Below are positions 27,889 through 37,207 of a stretch of 64,000 bases of DNA, piece by piece. This DNA is from Clostridium carboxidivorans P7 (GTDB lineage: Bacteria > Bacillota > Clostridia > Clostridiales > Clostridiaceae), in the NCBI RefSeq assembly GCF_001038625.1, contig NZ_CP011803.1, positions 5,146,001 through 5,210,000 of the forward strand. Direction: 5' to 3'. Positions within the stretch are counted from its first letter, which is position 1. Each line of letters begins with the position of its first letter. Below the pieces are notes generated by a model. The model saw only the letters and a list, made by a program, of their open reading frames with translations. It searched no databases and was not told where the DNA came from. A program made the position numbers and the translations under genes.

Positions 27889-29355
27889 ATGTTAAAAAAT
27901 AAAAAGTTAGAATTTTGGTTTGTAGTAGGAAGTCAACATTTATACGGAGAAGAAGCATTAGCTCAGGTTAAAAAAAATTCTGAAGAAATTATAAAATGTT
28001 TAAATGAAAGCGGAAAATTACCATATCCTATTGTATTTAAAGCTTTAGCAACATCTGCTGATAAAATTACAAGTATTATGAAAGAAGTAAACTACAAAGA
28101 TGAAGTAGCTGGTGTTATTACATGGATGCATACTTTTTCACCTGCTAAAATGTGGATTGCTGGAACAAAATTATTACAAAAACCTTTATTGCATTTAGCA
28201 ACTCAATTTAATGAGAACATTCCTTGGAAAACAATAGATATGGATTATATGAACTTACATCAAAGTGCTCATGGTGATAGAGAATATGGATTTATCAATG
28301 CTAGATTAAATAAACATAATAAAGTAGTAGTAGGTTACTGGAAGAAAGATGATGTTCAAAAGCAAATTGCTGAATGGATGCAGGTAGCTGTAGGTTACAT
28401 TTTAAGCCAGGATATTAAAGTTGCACGTTTTGGCGATAATATGCGTAATGTTGCTGTTACTGAAGGAGATAAAATAGAAGCTCAAATTCAATTTGGATGG
28501 ACAGTTGATTACTTTGGTATTGGTGATTTAGTTGCTGAAATGAACAAAGTTTCAGAAAAACAAATTAATGATACTTATGAAGAATTTAAAAAGCTTTATA
28601 TAATGGAACCAGGTGATAACACTCCTGAATTCTATGAAAAACAAGTAAAAGAACAAATAAAAATGGAAATTGCTTTACGTAATTTCTTAGATGCTGGTGG
28701 ATATACAGCATTCACTACAAACTTTGAAGATTTATATGGAATGAAACAATTACCTGGACTTGCAGTTCAGCGTTTAAATGCAGAAGGTTATGGTTTTGCA
28801 GGTGAAGGCGATTGGAAAACTGCTGCATTAAGCCGTTTAATTAAAATCATGACTAAGAATGAAAAAACTGGATTTATGGAAGACTATACTTATGAATTAA
28901 ATTCTGGCAGTGAAACAATTTTAGGTGCTCATATGTTAGAAGTAGATCCTACTCTTGCAGCAGACAAACCTAGAGTTGTTGTTAAACCATTAGGTATTGG
29001 TGGAAAAGAAGATCCTGCACGTTTAATATTTAATGGAACAACTGGAGAAGGTATCACTATATCTATGCTTGATCTTGGAACACACTATCGCATGCTTATT
29101 AATGAAGTAACTGCTGTTAAAGCTGCTGAAGATACACCTAATTTACCTGTAGCTAAGATGGTATGGCAGCCACAGCCAAACTTTGCAGATGCTGTTAAAG
29201 CTTGGATTTATGCTGGCGGCGGACATCATACTGTTCTTACTTTAGCTTTAACTTCTGAGCAAGTTTATGATTGGGCTCGTATGGTTGGACTAGAAACAAT
29301 TATAATAGATAAAAACACTAACTTAAGAGATCTTATTAAAGAAGTTTCAAGATAA
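27889..29355 (+). CDS. araA: L-arabinose isomerase
   Basis: I place the start at 27889 (MLKNKKLEFWFVVGSQHLYG, 488 residues) because AGAGGG at 27874-27879 precedes it by 9 bp; the frame upstream overlaps araD without a binding site. FWFVVGSQHLYGEE at the N-terminus, TWMHTFSPAKMWI, EDYTYEL, and GGGHHTVLTLAL near the end are AraA hallmarks. Mn-dependent isomerisation of L-arabinose to L-ribulose. Confidence 0.95.
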   Translation: MLKNKKLEFWFVVGSQHLYGEEALAQVKKNSEEIIKCLNESGKLPYPIVFKALATSADKITSIMKEVNYKDEVAGVITWMHTFSPAKMWIAGTKLLQKPLLHLATQFNENIPWKTIDMDYMNLHQSAHGDREYGFINARLNKHNKVVVGYWKKDDVQKQIAEWMQVAVGYILSQDIKVARFGDNMRNVAVTEGDKIEAQIQFGWTVDYFGIGDLVAEMNKVSEKQINDTYEEFKKLYIMEPGDNTPEFYEKQVKEQIKMEIALRNFLDAGGYTAFTTNFEDLYGMKQLPGLAVQRLNAEGYGFAGEGDWKTAALSRLIKIMTKNEKTGFMEDYTYELNSGSETILGAHMLEVDPTLAADKPRVVVKPLGIGGKEDPARLIFNGTTGEGITISMLDLGTHYRMLINEVTAVKAAEDTPNLPVAKMVWQPQPNFADAVKAWIYAGGGHHTVLTLALTSEQVYDWARMVGLETIIIDKNTNLRDLIKEVSR

Positions 29356-29400
29356 TTATTTAAAAGCTAGTAATAACGCTTATTATACTGTAAGAAAAAA

Positions 29401-29438
29401 TGACAACTATGGAATTTGTAATGGATCCATAGTTGTCA
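29401..29438 (-). terminator. 13-bp perfect hairpin after araA
   Basis: TGACAACTATGGA and TCCATAGTTGTCA flank a 12-nt loop. On the plus strand it is followed by A7, not T; the T6 tract is on the minus-strand side. For the arabinose transcript it is therefore more likely a 3'-end stabiliser than an intrinsic terminator. Confidence 0.5.
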
Positions 29439-29450
29439 AAAAAATATTCT

Positions 29451-29499
29451 AATTTATACGTATAAATAATTTAAAATTTAAAATATATACGTATAAAAT
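29451..29499 (+). promoter_or_regulatory. Two AraR-type boxes upstream of the phosphoketolase gene
   Basis: AATTTATACGTATAAATAA (29451-29469) and ATATATACGTATAAAAT (29483-29499), centre to centre about 31 bp, the same spacing as before the kinase and araD genes. No clear -35/-10 pair overlaps them. Confidence 0.7.
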
Positions 29500-29622
29500 G
29501 AAGAGCTCATAATACATAATAAAATGTTGGATTACAATTAACAAAAATCAAACACTTGTTATTTGTTAAATATGACATCAGATGATTTCACAATGAAAAA
29601 ATTATAAATCAGGAGGAATATT

Positions 29623-32016
29623 ATGAAAGTTATAACAACAAAAGAACATACAGGTGAAGGAAATATTACACCAGAATACTTGAAAAAGGTGGATGCTTAC
29701 TGGCGTGCTGCTAATTATTTATCTGCAGCACAATTATATTTATTAGACAATCCTTTACTTAAAGAACCTTTAAAGCCTGAACATTTAAAAGGAAAAGTAG
29801 TTGGACATTGGGGAACTATTCCTGGACAAAACTTTATTTATGCTCATTTAAATAGAGTTATAAAAAAGTATGATTTAGACATGATTTATGTTTCTGGACC
29901 AGGACATGGTGGTCAAGTTATGGTATCCAATTCTTATTTAGATGGAACTTACAGTGAGGTTTATCCTAATGTTGCTCGTGATATTCCTGGTTTAAAGAAA
30001 CTATGTAAACAATTTTCTTTCCCGGGTGGAATTTCTAGCCATATGGCACCTGAAACTCCTGGTTCTATACATGAAGGTGGAGAATTAGGTTATTCTTTAG
30101 CTCACTCATTTGGTGCAGTTTTTGATAATCCTAGTTTAATTACTGCTTGCGTTGTTGGTGATGGTGAATCTGAAACTGGTCCACTTGCTACTTCATGGCA
30201 GGCAAATAAATTTTTAAATCCTATTACAGATGGTGCAGTACTTCCAATATTACATTTGAATGGTTACAAAATTAGTAATCCTACTATATTATCACGTATT
30301 CCTAATGAAGAATTAAAAAAGTTCTTTGAAGGAAATGGATGGAAGCCTTATTTTGTGGAAGGCGAAGATCCTAAAACTATGCATGAATTAATGGCTAATA
30401 CACTTGATATAGTAACTGAAGAAATTCTTAAAATACAAGAAAATGCTCGTAAAAATAATGATGCTACTCGTCCTAGGTGGCCAATGATTGTTTTACGTAC
30501 TCCAAAGGGATGGACAGGTCCTAAAATGGTTGATGGAGTTCCAAATGAAGGTTCTTTCCGTGCGCACCAGGTACCTCTTCCAGTAGACCGTTGTCACACA
30601 GAACATTTAGATGATTTGGTAAAATGGTTAAAGAGCTATAAACCAGAAGAATTATTTGATGAAAATGGTAGATTAGTTCCTGAACTTCAAGAATTAACTC
30701 CAAAGGGAAATAAGAGAATGGCATCAAATCCACATACAAATGGTGGTTTATTATTAAAGGAACTTCGTACTCCTGATTTTCGTGATTATGCTGTAGATGT
30801 ACCTACTCCAGGAGCTACTACTTCACAGGATATGATTGAACTTGCAAAATACCTACGTGATGTGGTTAAATTAAACGAAGAAAATCGTAACTTCCGTATC
30901 TTTGGACCAGATGAAACTATGTCCAACCGTTTATGGGCATTATTTGAAGGAACTAAACGTCAATGGTTACCAGAAATAAATGAACCAAATGATGAATTCT
31001 TGGCTCATGATGGAAGAATTGTAGACTCAATGCTTAGTGAACATTTATGTGAAGGTTGGTTAGAAGGATATTTATTAACTGGACGTCATGGTTTCTTCTC
31101 AAGCTATGAAGCTTTCCTTCGTATTGTAGATTCTATGATTACTCAACATGGAAAATGGTTAAAAGTAACTTCAGAACTTCCTTGGAGAAAAGATATAGCT
31201 TCTCTAAATTTAATAGCTACATCTAATGTATGGCAGCAGGATCACAATGGTTATACACACCAGGATCCAGGTTTACTTGGTCATATAGTAGACAAGAAAC
31301 CAGAAATAGTTAGAGCTTATTTACCAGCTGATGCTAATACTCTACTTGCTGTTTTTGATCATTGTCTTCATACTAAACATAAAATCAATGTATTAGTTAC
31401 ATCAAAACATCCAAGACAACAATGGTTAACTATGGAACAAGCTGTTAAGCATGTAGAACAGGGTGCTAGTATTTGGGACTTTGCAAGTAATGACCAGGGA
31501 CAAGAACCTGATGTAGTTATAGGTACTTGTGGTGATACTCCAACTTTAGAAGGTTTAGCAGCAGTTACAATTTTGCGTGAACATTTACCAGAGCTTAAAG
31601 TTCGTTTTGTAAATGTAGTAGATATGATGAAGCTAATGCCTGAAAATGAACATCCTCATGGATTAAGTGAACAAGATTATAATACATTGTTTACAACAGA
31701 TAAGCCAATTATATTTGCTTTCCATGGCTATGCTCATTTAGTTAATCAATTAACTTATCATCGTGCTAATCATAACTTACATGTTCATGGTTATCAAGAA
31801 GAGGGTACAATTACGACTCCATTTGATATGCGTGTTCAGAATAAATTAGATAGATTTAATCTTGTAAAAGATGTAGTACAAAATTTACCTCAACTTGGAA
31901 ACCGTGGAGCACACCTTGTTCAATTAATGAACGACAAAATAGTTGAACATAATAAATACATTCGTGACTTTGGTGAAGATCTTCCTGAGGTTGCTAAATG
32001 GCAGTGGCATGTGTAA
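29623..32016 (+). CDS. xfp: Xylulose-5-phosphate/fructose-6-phosphate phosphoketolase
   Basis: 797 residues, full length. Thiamine-diphosphate enzyme: GPGHGGQVMVSNSYLDG near 88-104, VGDGESETGPLA near 182, LHLNGYKISNPT, then the pyrimidine-binding domain with SSYEAFLRIVDSM and C-terminal HGYAHLVNQLTYHR. Splits xylulose 5-phosphate with phosphate into acetyl phosphate and glyceraldehyde 3-phosphate, giving ATP via acetate kinase. Position after araA under AraR boxes makes it the outlet of arabinose breakdown. AGGAGG precedes the ATG; CGT codons are frequent. Confidence 0.96.
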   Translation: MKVITTKEHTGEGNITPEYLKKVDAYWRAANYLSAAQLYLLDNPLLKEPLKPEHLKGKVVGHWGTIPGQNFIYAHLNRVIKKYDLDMIYVSGPGHGGQVMVSNSYLDGTYSEVYPNVARDIPGLKKLCKQFSFPGGISSHMAPETPGSIHEGGELGYSLAHSFGAVFDNPSLITACVVGDGESETGPLATSWQANKFLNPITDGAVLPILHLNGYKISNPTILSRIPNEELKKFFEGNGWKPYFVEGEDPKTMHELMANTLDIVTEEILKIQENARKNNDATRPRWPMIVLRTPKGWTGPKMVDGVPNEGSFRAHQVPLPVDRCHTEHLDDLVKWLKSYKPEELFDENGRLVPELQELTPKGNKRMASNPHTNGGLLLKELRTPDFRDYAVDVPTPGATTSQDMIELAKYLRDVVKLNEENRNFRIFGPDETMSNRLWALFEGTKRQWLPEINEPNDEFLAHDGRIVDSMLSEHLCEGWLEGYLLTGRHGFFSSYEAFLRIVDSMITQHGKWLKVTSELPWRKDIASLNLIATSNVWQQDHNGYTHQDPGLLGHIVDKKPEIVRAYLPADANTLLAVFDHCLHTKHKINVLVTSKHPRQQWLTMEQAVKHVEQGASIWDFASNDQGQEPDVVIGTCGDTPTLEGLAAVTILREHLPELKVRFVNVVDMMKLMPENEHPHGLSEQDYNTLFTTDKPIIFAFHGYAHLVNQLTYHRANHNLHVHGYQEEGTITTPFDMRVQNKLDRFNLVKDVVQNLPQLGNRGAHLVQLMNDKIVEHNKYIRDFGEDLPEVAKWQWHV

Positions 32017-32046
32017 TTGCTAACAGATTATTATAATGATAAAATA

Positions 32047-32088
32047 GGAACTATTATACTAAGAAATTAGTATAATAGTTCCGTTTTT
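32047..32088 (+). terminator. Intrinsic terminator after xfp
   Basis: GGAACTATTATACTA (32047-32061) and TAGTATAATAGTTCC (32068-32082) form a 15-bp perfect stem followed by GTTTTTG. Confidence 0.9.
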
Positions 32089-32118
32089 GTAAAAATATGA
32101 TATGAGGGGATGAGTAAC

Positions 32119-33156
32119 ATGGTTCAAAGTGAACTATTTGGATGTATTGGAGAAAAGGAAATTAGAAAGTATACAATGACAAATAGTAATGGAATGAAGG
32201 TTTCTTGTATTTCCTATGGAGCTAAATTAACAGAAATTTTTGTGAAAGACAAACAAGAAAACTTATCAAATGTTTTATTAGGTTTTGATAATTTAGATAG
32301 TTATTTAAAAGATAGAAGTATGTTTCTAGGAGCAGCCATAGGAAGAGTTGGTGGTCGTATAGCTAAAGGTAAATTTCAAATTAAAGATAATTTATATAAG
32401 GTGCCAACTAATGAGGGAGAAAACACATTACATGGTGGAGAAAACGGTTTCGATACATTAATATGGAATAGTGAAGTTGTAGAATCTAAAGATGATACCA
32501 GCATAATTTTTTATAGAACAATTACATCTGAAGAAGATGGTTTTCCAGCAAACTTGCAGGTGAAAATAATATATACACTTAATAATAAGGATGAAGTTCT
32601 AATTACTTTTAAAGGTATATCTGATGATTATACACTTTTTAATCCTACAATTCATTCGTATTTTAATTTAAATAATGATTTTAGCAAATTGTTATCAGGA
32701 CATACATTACAAATTAATGCAGATAATTATACTGAACTTGCTGATGATTTAGTACCAACTGGCAAATTAAATGATGTATCTGAAACACCATTAGATTTTA
32801 GAGAACAGAAAGATTTGTCACAGGCAATTGAAGATGTAAAAAGACATTTCAAAATAAGTGGTATTGATCATCCTTTTAAGGTAGACAATAGTGGAAATAT
32901 AGCAACTTTAATTAATCATGAGACAGGTAGACGTCTTGATATTGAGTCAAATCGTAATGGATTAGTAGTTTATACTCTTAATGTTGTAGATCAGATTTGG
33001 AAGGTTCAAAATAAGAAAGTATTGCCTGAATTTGGAGTAGCTCTAGAAGCTCAAACATTACCTGATTCAATACATCACAAAAACTTTGGAGATATAGTAT
33101 TGAAACCAAATAAGGAAGAGGAATATTATATTAAATATAAATTTAATATAGTATAA
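32119..33156 (+). CDS. galM: Aldose 1-epimerase (mutarotase)
   Basis: Start at 32119 (MVQSELFG, 345 residues); GAGGGG at 32104-32109 is 9 bp upstream and abuts the alternative ATG at 32110. GAAIGRVGGRIAKG, TLHGGENGFD with a catalytic His, NPTIHSYFNL with the second His and EFGVALEAQTLPDS with the catalytic Glu are visible. Interconverts alpha and beta anomers, here probably of arabinose. It follows the xfp terminator and no AraR box is seen before it. Confidence 0.92.
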   Translation: MVQSELFGCIGEKEIRKYTMTNSNGMKVSCISYGAKLTEIFVKDKQENLSNVLLGFDNLDSYLKDRSMFLGAAIGRVGGRIAKGKFQIKDNLYKVPTNEGENTLHGGENGFDTLIWNSEVVESKDDTSIIFYRTITSEEDGFPANLQVKIIYTLNNKDEVLITFKGISDDYTLFNPTIHSYFNLNNDFSKLLSGHTLQINADNYTELADDLVPTGKLNDVSETPLDFREQKDLSQAIEDVKRHFKISGIDHPFKVDNSGNIATLINHETGRRLDIESNRNGLVVYTLNVVDQIWKVQNKKVLPEFGVALEAQTLPDSIHHKNFGDIVLKPNKEEEYYIKYKFNIV

Positions 33157-33186
33157 CAAATAGATTTTTGTATATTTTAAATTAAT

Positions 33187-33226
33187 AAGACTGACACCTT
33201 TTTTATATTGTGTCAGTCTTGTTTTT
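33187..33226 (+). terminator. Intrinsic terminator after galM
   Basis: AAGACTGACAC (33187-33197) and GTGTCAGTCTT (33210-33220) form an 11-bp stem followed by GTTTTTC. Confidence 0.9.
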
Positions 33227-33269
33227 CATTGAAAGTTTTCAAAATTAAAGTGTAATTTATATCACATAA

Positions 33270-34418
33270 TTATTTTATACATTTATAAATGCAATCTATA
33301 GCATAATTAATTTCTTCTTCTGTATTAGTATGACTGAAGCTCAAACGAACAGTACCTTGAGGATAAGTGTTAAGGGTTTTATGTGCTGATGGAGCGCAAT
33401 GAAGACCACATCTGTTAAGTATTGAGTAGTCACTTGATAGTTTAAATGAAACTTCCGCATTGTCGCTGCTTGTAAAATCAAGAGATACAACAGCAGTTCT
33501 ATTCTCTATTCCATCTAAACCTACTAATCTTATATTATCCATGTTTTTAATCTTATTTATAAAAAGTTTTGTAAGGTAGAGTTCTTTTTCTCTTATAGTA
33601 TTAAGACCTATATCTTTTAAATAGTTTAATGAAGCATTTAATCCAAATACTCCAGGAATATTCATAGTACCGGCTTCAAATTTATCAGGCATATAATCAG
33701 GTTGTTTTTCTGAGGACGAAACACTTCCAGTACCACCTTCTATAAATGGATCAACTAGAGGTACAAGATTAGTATCTATTATAAAGCCTCCCATACCTTG
33801 AGGGCCAAGAAATGCCTTATGACCAGTAAAAGCTATAGCATTTGCATTTAAGGCTTTAAAGTCTAAATCCAAAAATCCGGCAGTTTGAGCACTATCAATT
33901 AAAAAGTATAAATTGTTTTTCTTGCAAAATTCCCCAACTTGTATAAGCGGTAAAATAGTGCCACATACATTAGATGCATGAGTCATAATTACAGCTTTTG
34001 TATTTGGCTTTAAGTATTTATCAAGATCTTCTATGTTAAGTGTACCATCGATATTGCAAGGTACTCTGGAAAATTCTACAGAAGACTTTTCCATAGAGGT
34101 TAGCGGACGCATAACAGCATTATGTTCCATAGAAGATACTATTACATGGTCGCCAGGTTTTAGTAAACCTTTAATTAAAATATTTAAACTTTCAGTAATG
34201 TTCTTTGTAAACACAACATTTTCAGGAGTATCAAAATTAAAAAAAGAACAAATCAAATTACGAGTATCAAAAAGTACTCGTTGAGCTTGAAGAGCAGAAG
34301 CATAAGCACCTCTATTTACATTACAGCCTATGTTTGTTATATAATTTACCATACTTTCAGCAACTCCTGGAGCTTTAGGAAAACTTGTTGCGGCATTATC
34401 AAAATATACAGAATTCAT
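33270..34418 (-). CDS. Class V aminotransferase / cysteine desulfurase family protein
   Basis: 382 residues. N-terminal VYFDNAATSFPKAP, His in SMEHNAV for PLP stacking, Asp-Ser-Ala-Gln in IDSAQTAG, PLP lysine in AFTGHKAFLGPQG near 200, and C-terminal CGLHCAPSAHKTL holding the candidate catalytic Cys. This is the EF2568-like cysteine desulfurase subfamily rather than IscS/NifS or SufS. Divergent from moaA, so a role in sulfur supply to molybdopterin or Fe-S assembly is possible but inferred. AGGTGG precedes the ATG. Confidence 0.88.
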   Translation of the reverse strand: MNSVYFDNAATSFPKAPGVAESMVNYITNIGCNVNRGAYASALQAQRVLFDTRNLICSFFNFDTPENVVFTKNITESLNILIKGLLKPGDHVIVSSMEHNAVMRPLTSMEKSSVEFSRVPCNIDGTLNIEDLDKYLKPNTKAVIMTHASNVCGTILPLIQVGEFCKKNNLYFLIDSAQTAGFLDLDFKALNANAIAFTGHKAFLGPQGMGGFIIDTNLVPLVDPFIEGGTGSVSSSEKQPDYMPDKFEAGTMNIPGVFGLNASLNYLKDIGLNTIREKELYLTKLFINKIKNMDNIRLVGLDGIENRTAVVSLDFTSSDNAEVSFKLSSDYSILNRCGLHCAPSAHKTLNTYPQGTVRLSFSHTNTEEEINYAIDCIYKCIK

Positions 34419-34532
34419 TATTGTACCACCTCTTAAGTAATTATAATTTTAAAGTAATTATAACATTATAAAGAGAAATGCTAAAGCTAATAAGAATATT
34501 TTCTATATGGATTTTATTTTACTAAATGGTGA

Positions 34533-34547
34533 AATTTTCCGAAAATT
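34533..34547. promoter_or_regulatory. Near-consensus CodY-like box
   Basis: AATTTTCCGAAAATT matches the CodY consensus AATTTTCWGAAAATT at 14 of 15 positions and is an inverted repeat with 8-bp arms when one base each side is added. It lies between the divergent desulfurase-like gene and moaA. Confidence 0.6.
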
Positions 34548-34707
34548 TAAAATAATTTATGTGAAAATTATTAAAAAGTTATAAATTGTGTTGAATAATA
34601 TTTAAAAGCGTTATATGATATTAAGTAATACGAGGATATATATTAATGCTTGTCTAAAAAATTTAAACACTGAATCCATAATATATATAATTAAAGGTGG
34701 GTGTAAA

Positions 34708-35664
34708 ATGATTGATAACTATGGAAGAAATATAGACTACCTTAGAATTTCCCTTACAGATAGATGTAATTTAAGATGTATATATTGTATGCCTGAGCAG
34801 GGCGTTTCTAAAAAGTGCCATGAAGATGTAATTAGATTTGAAGAAGTCTTAAAGATTATAAAATCTGCAGTTCCTCTTGGAATAAAAAAAATAAGGTATA
34901 CAGGAGGGGAACCTTTAATATTAAAAAATATAAGTTCATTAATAAGTGAAACTTCTAAAATACAACAAATTAAGGATATAGCTATAACTACTAATGGAAT
35001 ACTTTTATACGATTTAGCCGATGAGTTAAAAGAAGCAGGACTCAAGAGAGTAAATATAAGCTTAGATACTTTAAAAGAGGACAAGTTTAGTTATATAACT
35101 AGAGGTGGAGACTTAAATAAAGTATTAAAAGCAATAGAAAAATGCATAAGTTTAGGTATTAAAGTAAAAGTTAATACAGTACTTATAAAAGGGATAAATG
35201 ATGATGAAATAAAAAACTTTATAGATCTTACTAGAGAAATACCTGTAGAAATAAGATTTATAGAACTTATGCCTATAGGGGAAGGCGAAAAGCTTTACAA
35301 AAGTGGTTTTATGTCTTCAGAAGATGTTTTAAATGAGTTTCCAGAACTTATACCTTTAGAATCTAGTAAAAGTAGCACTGCATCTATGTACAAGCTTATT
35401 GACTCAAAAGGTAAAGTAGGATTTATCAGTCCACTAAGTTGTAAGTTTTGCAGCAATTGTAATAGAATAAGACTTACATCTATGGGAACCATTAAACCTT
35501 GTCTTCATTCAGCTAAAGAAATAAACATAAGGGAATATGTAGATAATGAAGTTTTACTCACATCAGTTTTAAAGGATATTATATATAATAAACCTTCACA
35601 ACATCATTTAGAATGTGATAATAAAAGTCATAGTTTAAAAATGATGTATCAAATAGGTGGTTAA
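34708..35664 (+). CDS. moaA: GTP 3',8-cyclase MoaA
   Basis: Start at 34708 (MIDNYGRNIDYLRISLTDRC, 318 residues) after AAAGGTGGG; the open frame extends upstream without a binding site. Radical SAM Cys C20, C24, C27 in CNLRCIYC, GGEP SAM-binding motif, second Fe-S cluster in CKFCSNC with a third Cys in KPCLHS, and the conserved C-terminal Gly-Gly. First step of molybdenum cofactor synthesis, converting GTP to the cyclic pyranopterin precursor. No other moa genes are in the window. Confidence 0.94.
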   Translation: MIDNYGRNIDYLRISLTDRCNLRCIYCMPEQGVSKKCHEDVIRFEEVLKIIKSAVPLGIKKIRYTGGEPLILKNISSLISETSKIQQIKDIAITTNGILLYDLADELKEAGLKRVNISLDTLKEDKFSYITRGGDLNKVLKAIEKCISLGIKVKVNTVLIKGINDDEIKNFIDLTREIPVEIRFIELMPIGEGEKLYKSGFMSSEDVLNEFPELIPLESSKSSTASMYKLIDSKGKVGFISPLSCKFCSNCNRIRLTSMGTIKPCLHSAKEINIREYVDNEVLLTSVLKDIIYNKPSQHHLECDNKSHSLKMMYQIGG

Positions 35665-35675
35665 AAAAGAATTAA

Positions 35676-35715
35676 AGCAAAAATAATGGCTATAGGGTAA
35701 AACTTAATAGCCATT
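35676..35715 (-). terminator. Terminator of the EAL-HDOD gene
   Basis: Minus strand AATGGCTAT (35715-35707) pairs with ATAGCCATT (35693-35685), followed by ATTTTTGC. It overlaps the stop codon and may also help end moaA transcripts. Confidence 0.7.
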
Positions 35716-36912
35716 AAGTTGTTTTAACCAATTTAAGGATTCAAAATAGCAGTTTGATAAATCTTGCTCACTAACATTTAATTTTTTTGAATATGTATCT
35801 ACCTTGTCCCAAAGTCCTTTTTCATAAAAAGTTATTAATTTGATTATTGAACTTAATATATTTTCTTTATTTAATAGAGCATCTTTAATTTCAACTGATA
35901 AGCACAAATCTTTTACTATTATTTCAATAGGTTGATTTAAAATTACATCAATAAATGAAAGTAAACCTGTAATATATGAACTATAGCTTTTGTATTTTAA
36001 TCCCATTTTAACGCAGAGTAATTCTGCAAATTTAGCTCTAATAAGTGTACAATTTATTAATTCATTTGGTTTATCTTCTCCTAGAGAACGTATTATAACT
36101 ACATATATCCATTTTTTGATTTCTCTTTCTCCAAGCAACGAAATTGCTTGTTTTATTGAGTTTACCTTATTTTTTAATGAAAATGCTGTTGAGTTTACTA
36201 ATCTTAATAGTTTAAAGGAAAGAGAAACGTCTATTAATATAAGCTTTTCTAAGCCTTCGATATCAAGGTCTTCATTAGTTAATTCTTTTAAAATTTTAAA
36301 GTTAATAAGTTTATCATGTGGAATATCTTTCCCAGAAAGTATTACAGGTTTACTAAAATAGTAACCCTGAAAATATGAATATCCCAATGATTTTGCTTCA
36401 TTAAATTCATCTATAGTTTCAACTTTTTCTGCAAGAAATCTAATATTATTTGAGTTTATTCTTTTTATTATATTTTGTCTTTCATACCCTTTAGTTATGG
36501 AAAAATCCACCTTTACAATATCAGCAATCTGTATAAGATTATTGTGTTTTTCATCAAATACAAAATCATCAAGAGCGATAGTATATCCTTTTTTCTTTAA
36601 TTTTTTGCATTCCATTATAACTTTGGGACTTGGATAAACGTTTTCCAATATCTCAATTGTAACAATATCAGGAGGTAACAATGCAATAAAGTCCTGATTT
36701 AATAAGTTTTCAGTAAAATTAATGAAAACATGTTTTCCATTGGTAACATTATCTATTCCTAAAGTATACAAACTATTTATTACATTTAAAGTAGCAGTAT
36801 CGCCATCCCCATTTGTATATTTATTATCATAGCTATTTCTAAAAAGTAATTCATATCCTATGACCTTATTACTTTTGTTAAAGATAGGTTGTCTTGCTAC
36901 AAATATGTCCAT
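35704..36912 (-). CDS. EAL-HDOD signalling protein (YuxH-like), EAL probably inactive
   Basis: 402 residues. Residues 1-195 resemble an EAL domain but the key segments are altered: YELLFR for the EAL triad, VEILENV for the first Glu/Asn region, LDDFVFDEKH in place of DDFGTG, and AEKVET in place of EGVET. c-di-GMP hydrolysis is therefore unlikely; binding or a protein-interaction role is more plausible. Residues 200-400 are an HDOD domain (LKLLRLVNSTAF, IKQAISLLGEREI). Family members act in motility and virulence signalling. Monocistronic; GGAGGTGAAC precedes the ATG. Confidence 0.88.
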   Translation of the reverse strand: MDIFVARQPIFNKSNKVIGYELLFRNSYDNKYTNGDGDTATLNVINSLYTLGIDNVTNGKHVFINFTENLLNQDFIALLPPDIVTIEILENVYPSPKVIMECKKLKKKGYTIALDDFVFDEKHNNLIQIADIVKVDFSITKGYERQNIIKRINSNNIRFLAEKVETIDEFNEAKSLGYSYFQGYYFSKPVILSGKDIPHDKLINFKILKELTNEDLDIEGLEKLILIDVSLSFKLLRLVNSTAFSLKNKVNSIKQAISLLGEREIKKWIYVVIIRSLGEDKPNELINCTLIRAKFAELLCVKMGLKYKSYSSYITGLLSFIDVILNQPIEIIVKDLCLSVEIKDALLNKENILSSIIKLITFYEKGLWDKVDTYSKKLNVSEQDLSNCYFESLNWLKQLNGY

Positions 36913-37147
36913 TAATGTTCACCTCCGTATAAATGCTTTATATAGTAATTATTGCATGGTATATAAAAATTTGCAATAAAATTCACTAATAGTACAAATT
37001 AATATACATAATTTTTACAATATTGTGATTAAGCATAGATAGGTTTCATGTATTGGTAAAAAATATAAAAATATAACATATATTTTTACAAAATTACATT
37101 TTTAAAAAAATTTTCATATGAAATAGTACATATATTGAGAAATAATA

Positions 37148-37174
37148 TTAATTTATAAAATAAACAGTCGATAT
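37148..37174 (+). promoter_or_regulatory. Candidate sigma-D (motility) promoter
   Basis: TTAA (37148-37151), 15-bp gap, GTCGATAT (37167-37174), close to the SigD pattern TAAA-N15-GCCGATAT, 34 bp before a chemotaxis receptor start. Confidence 0.5.
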
Positions 37175-37207
37175 ATATGTATAAATTTTTTATAAAGAGG
37201 TGAAGTT

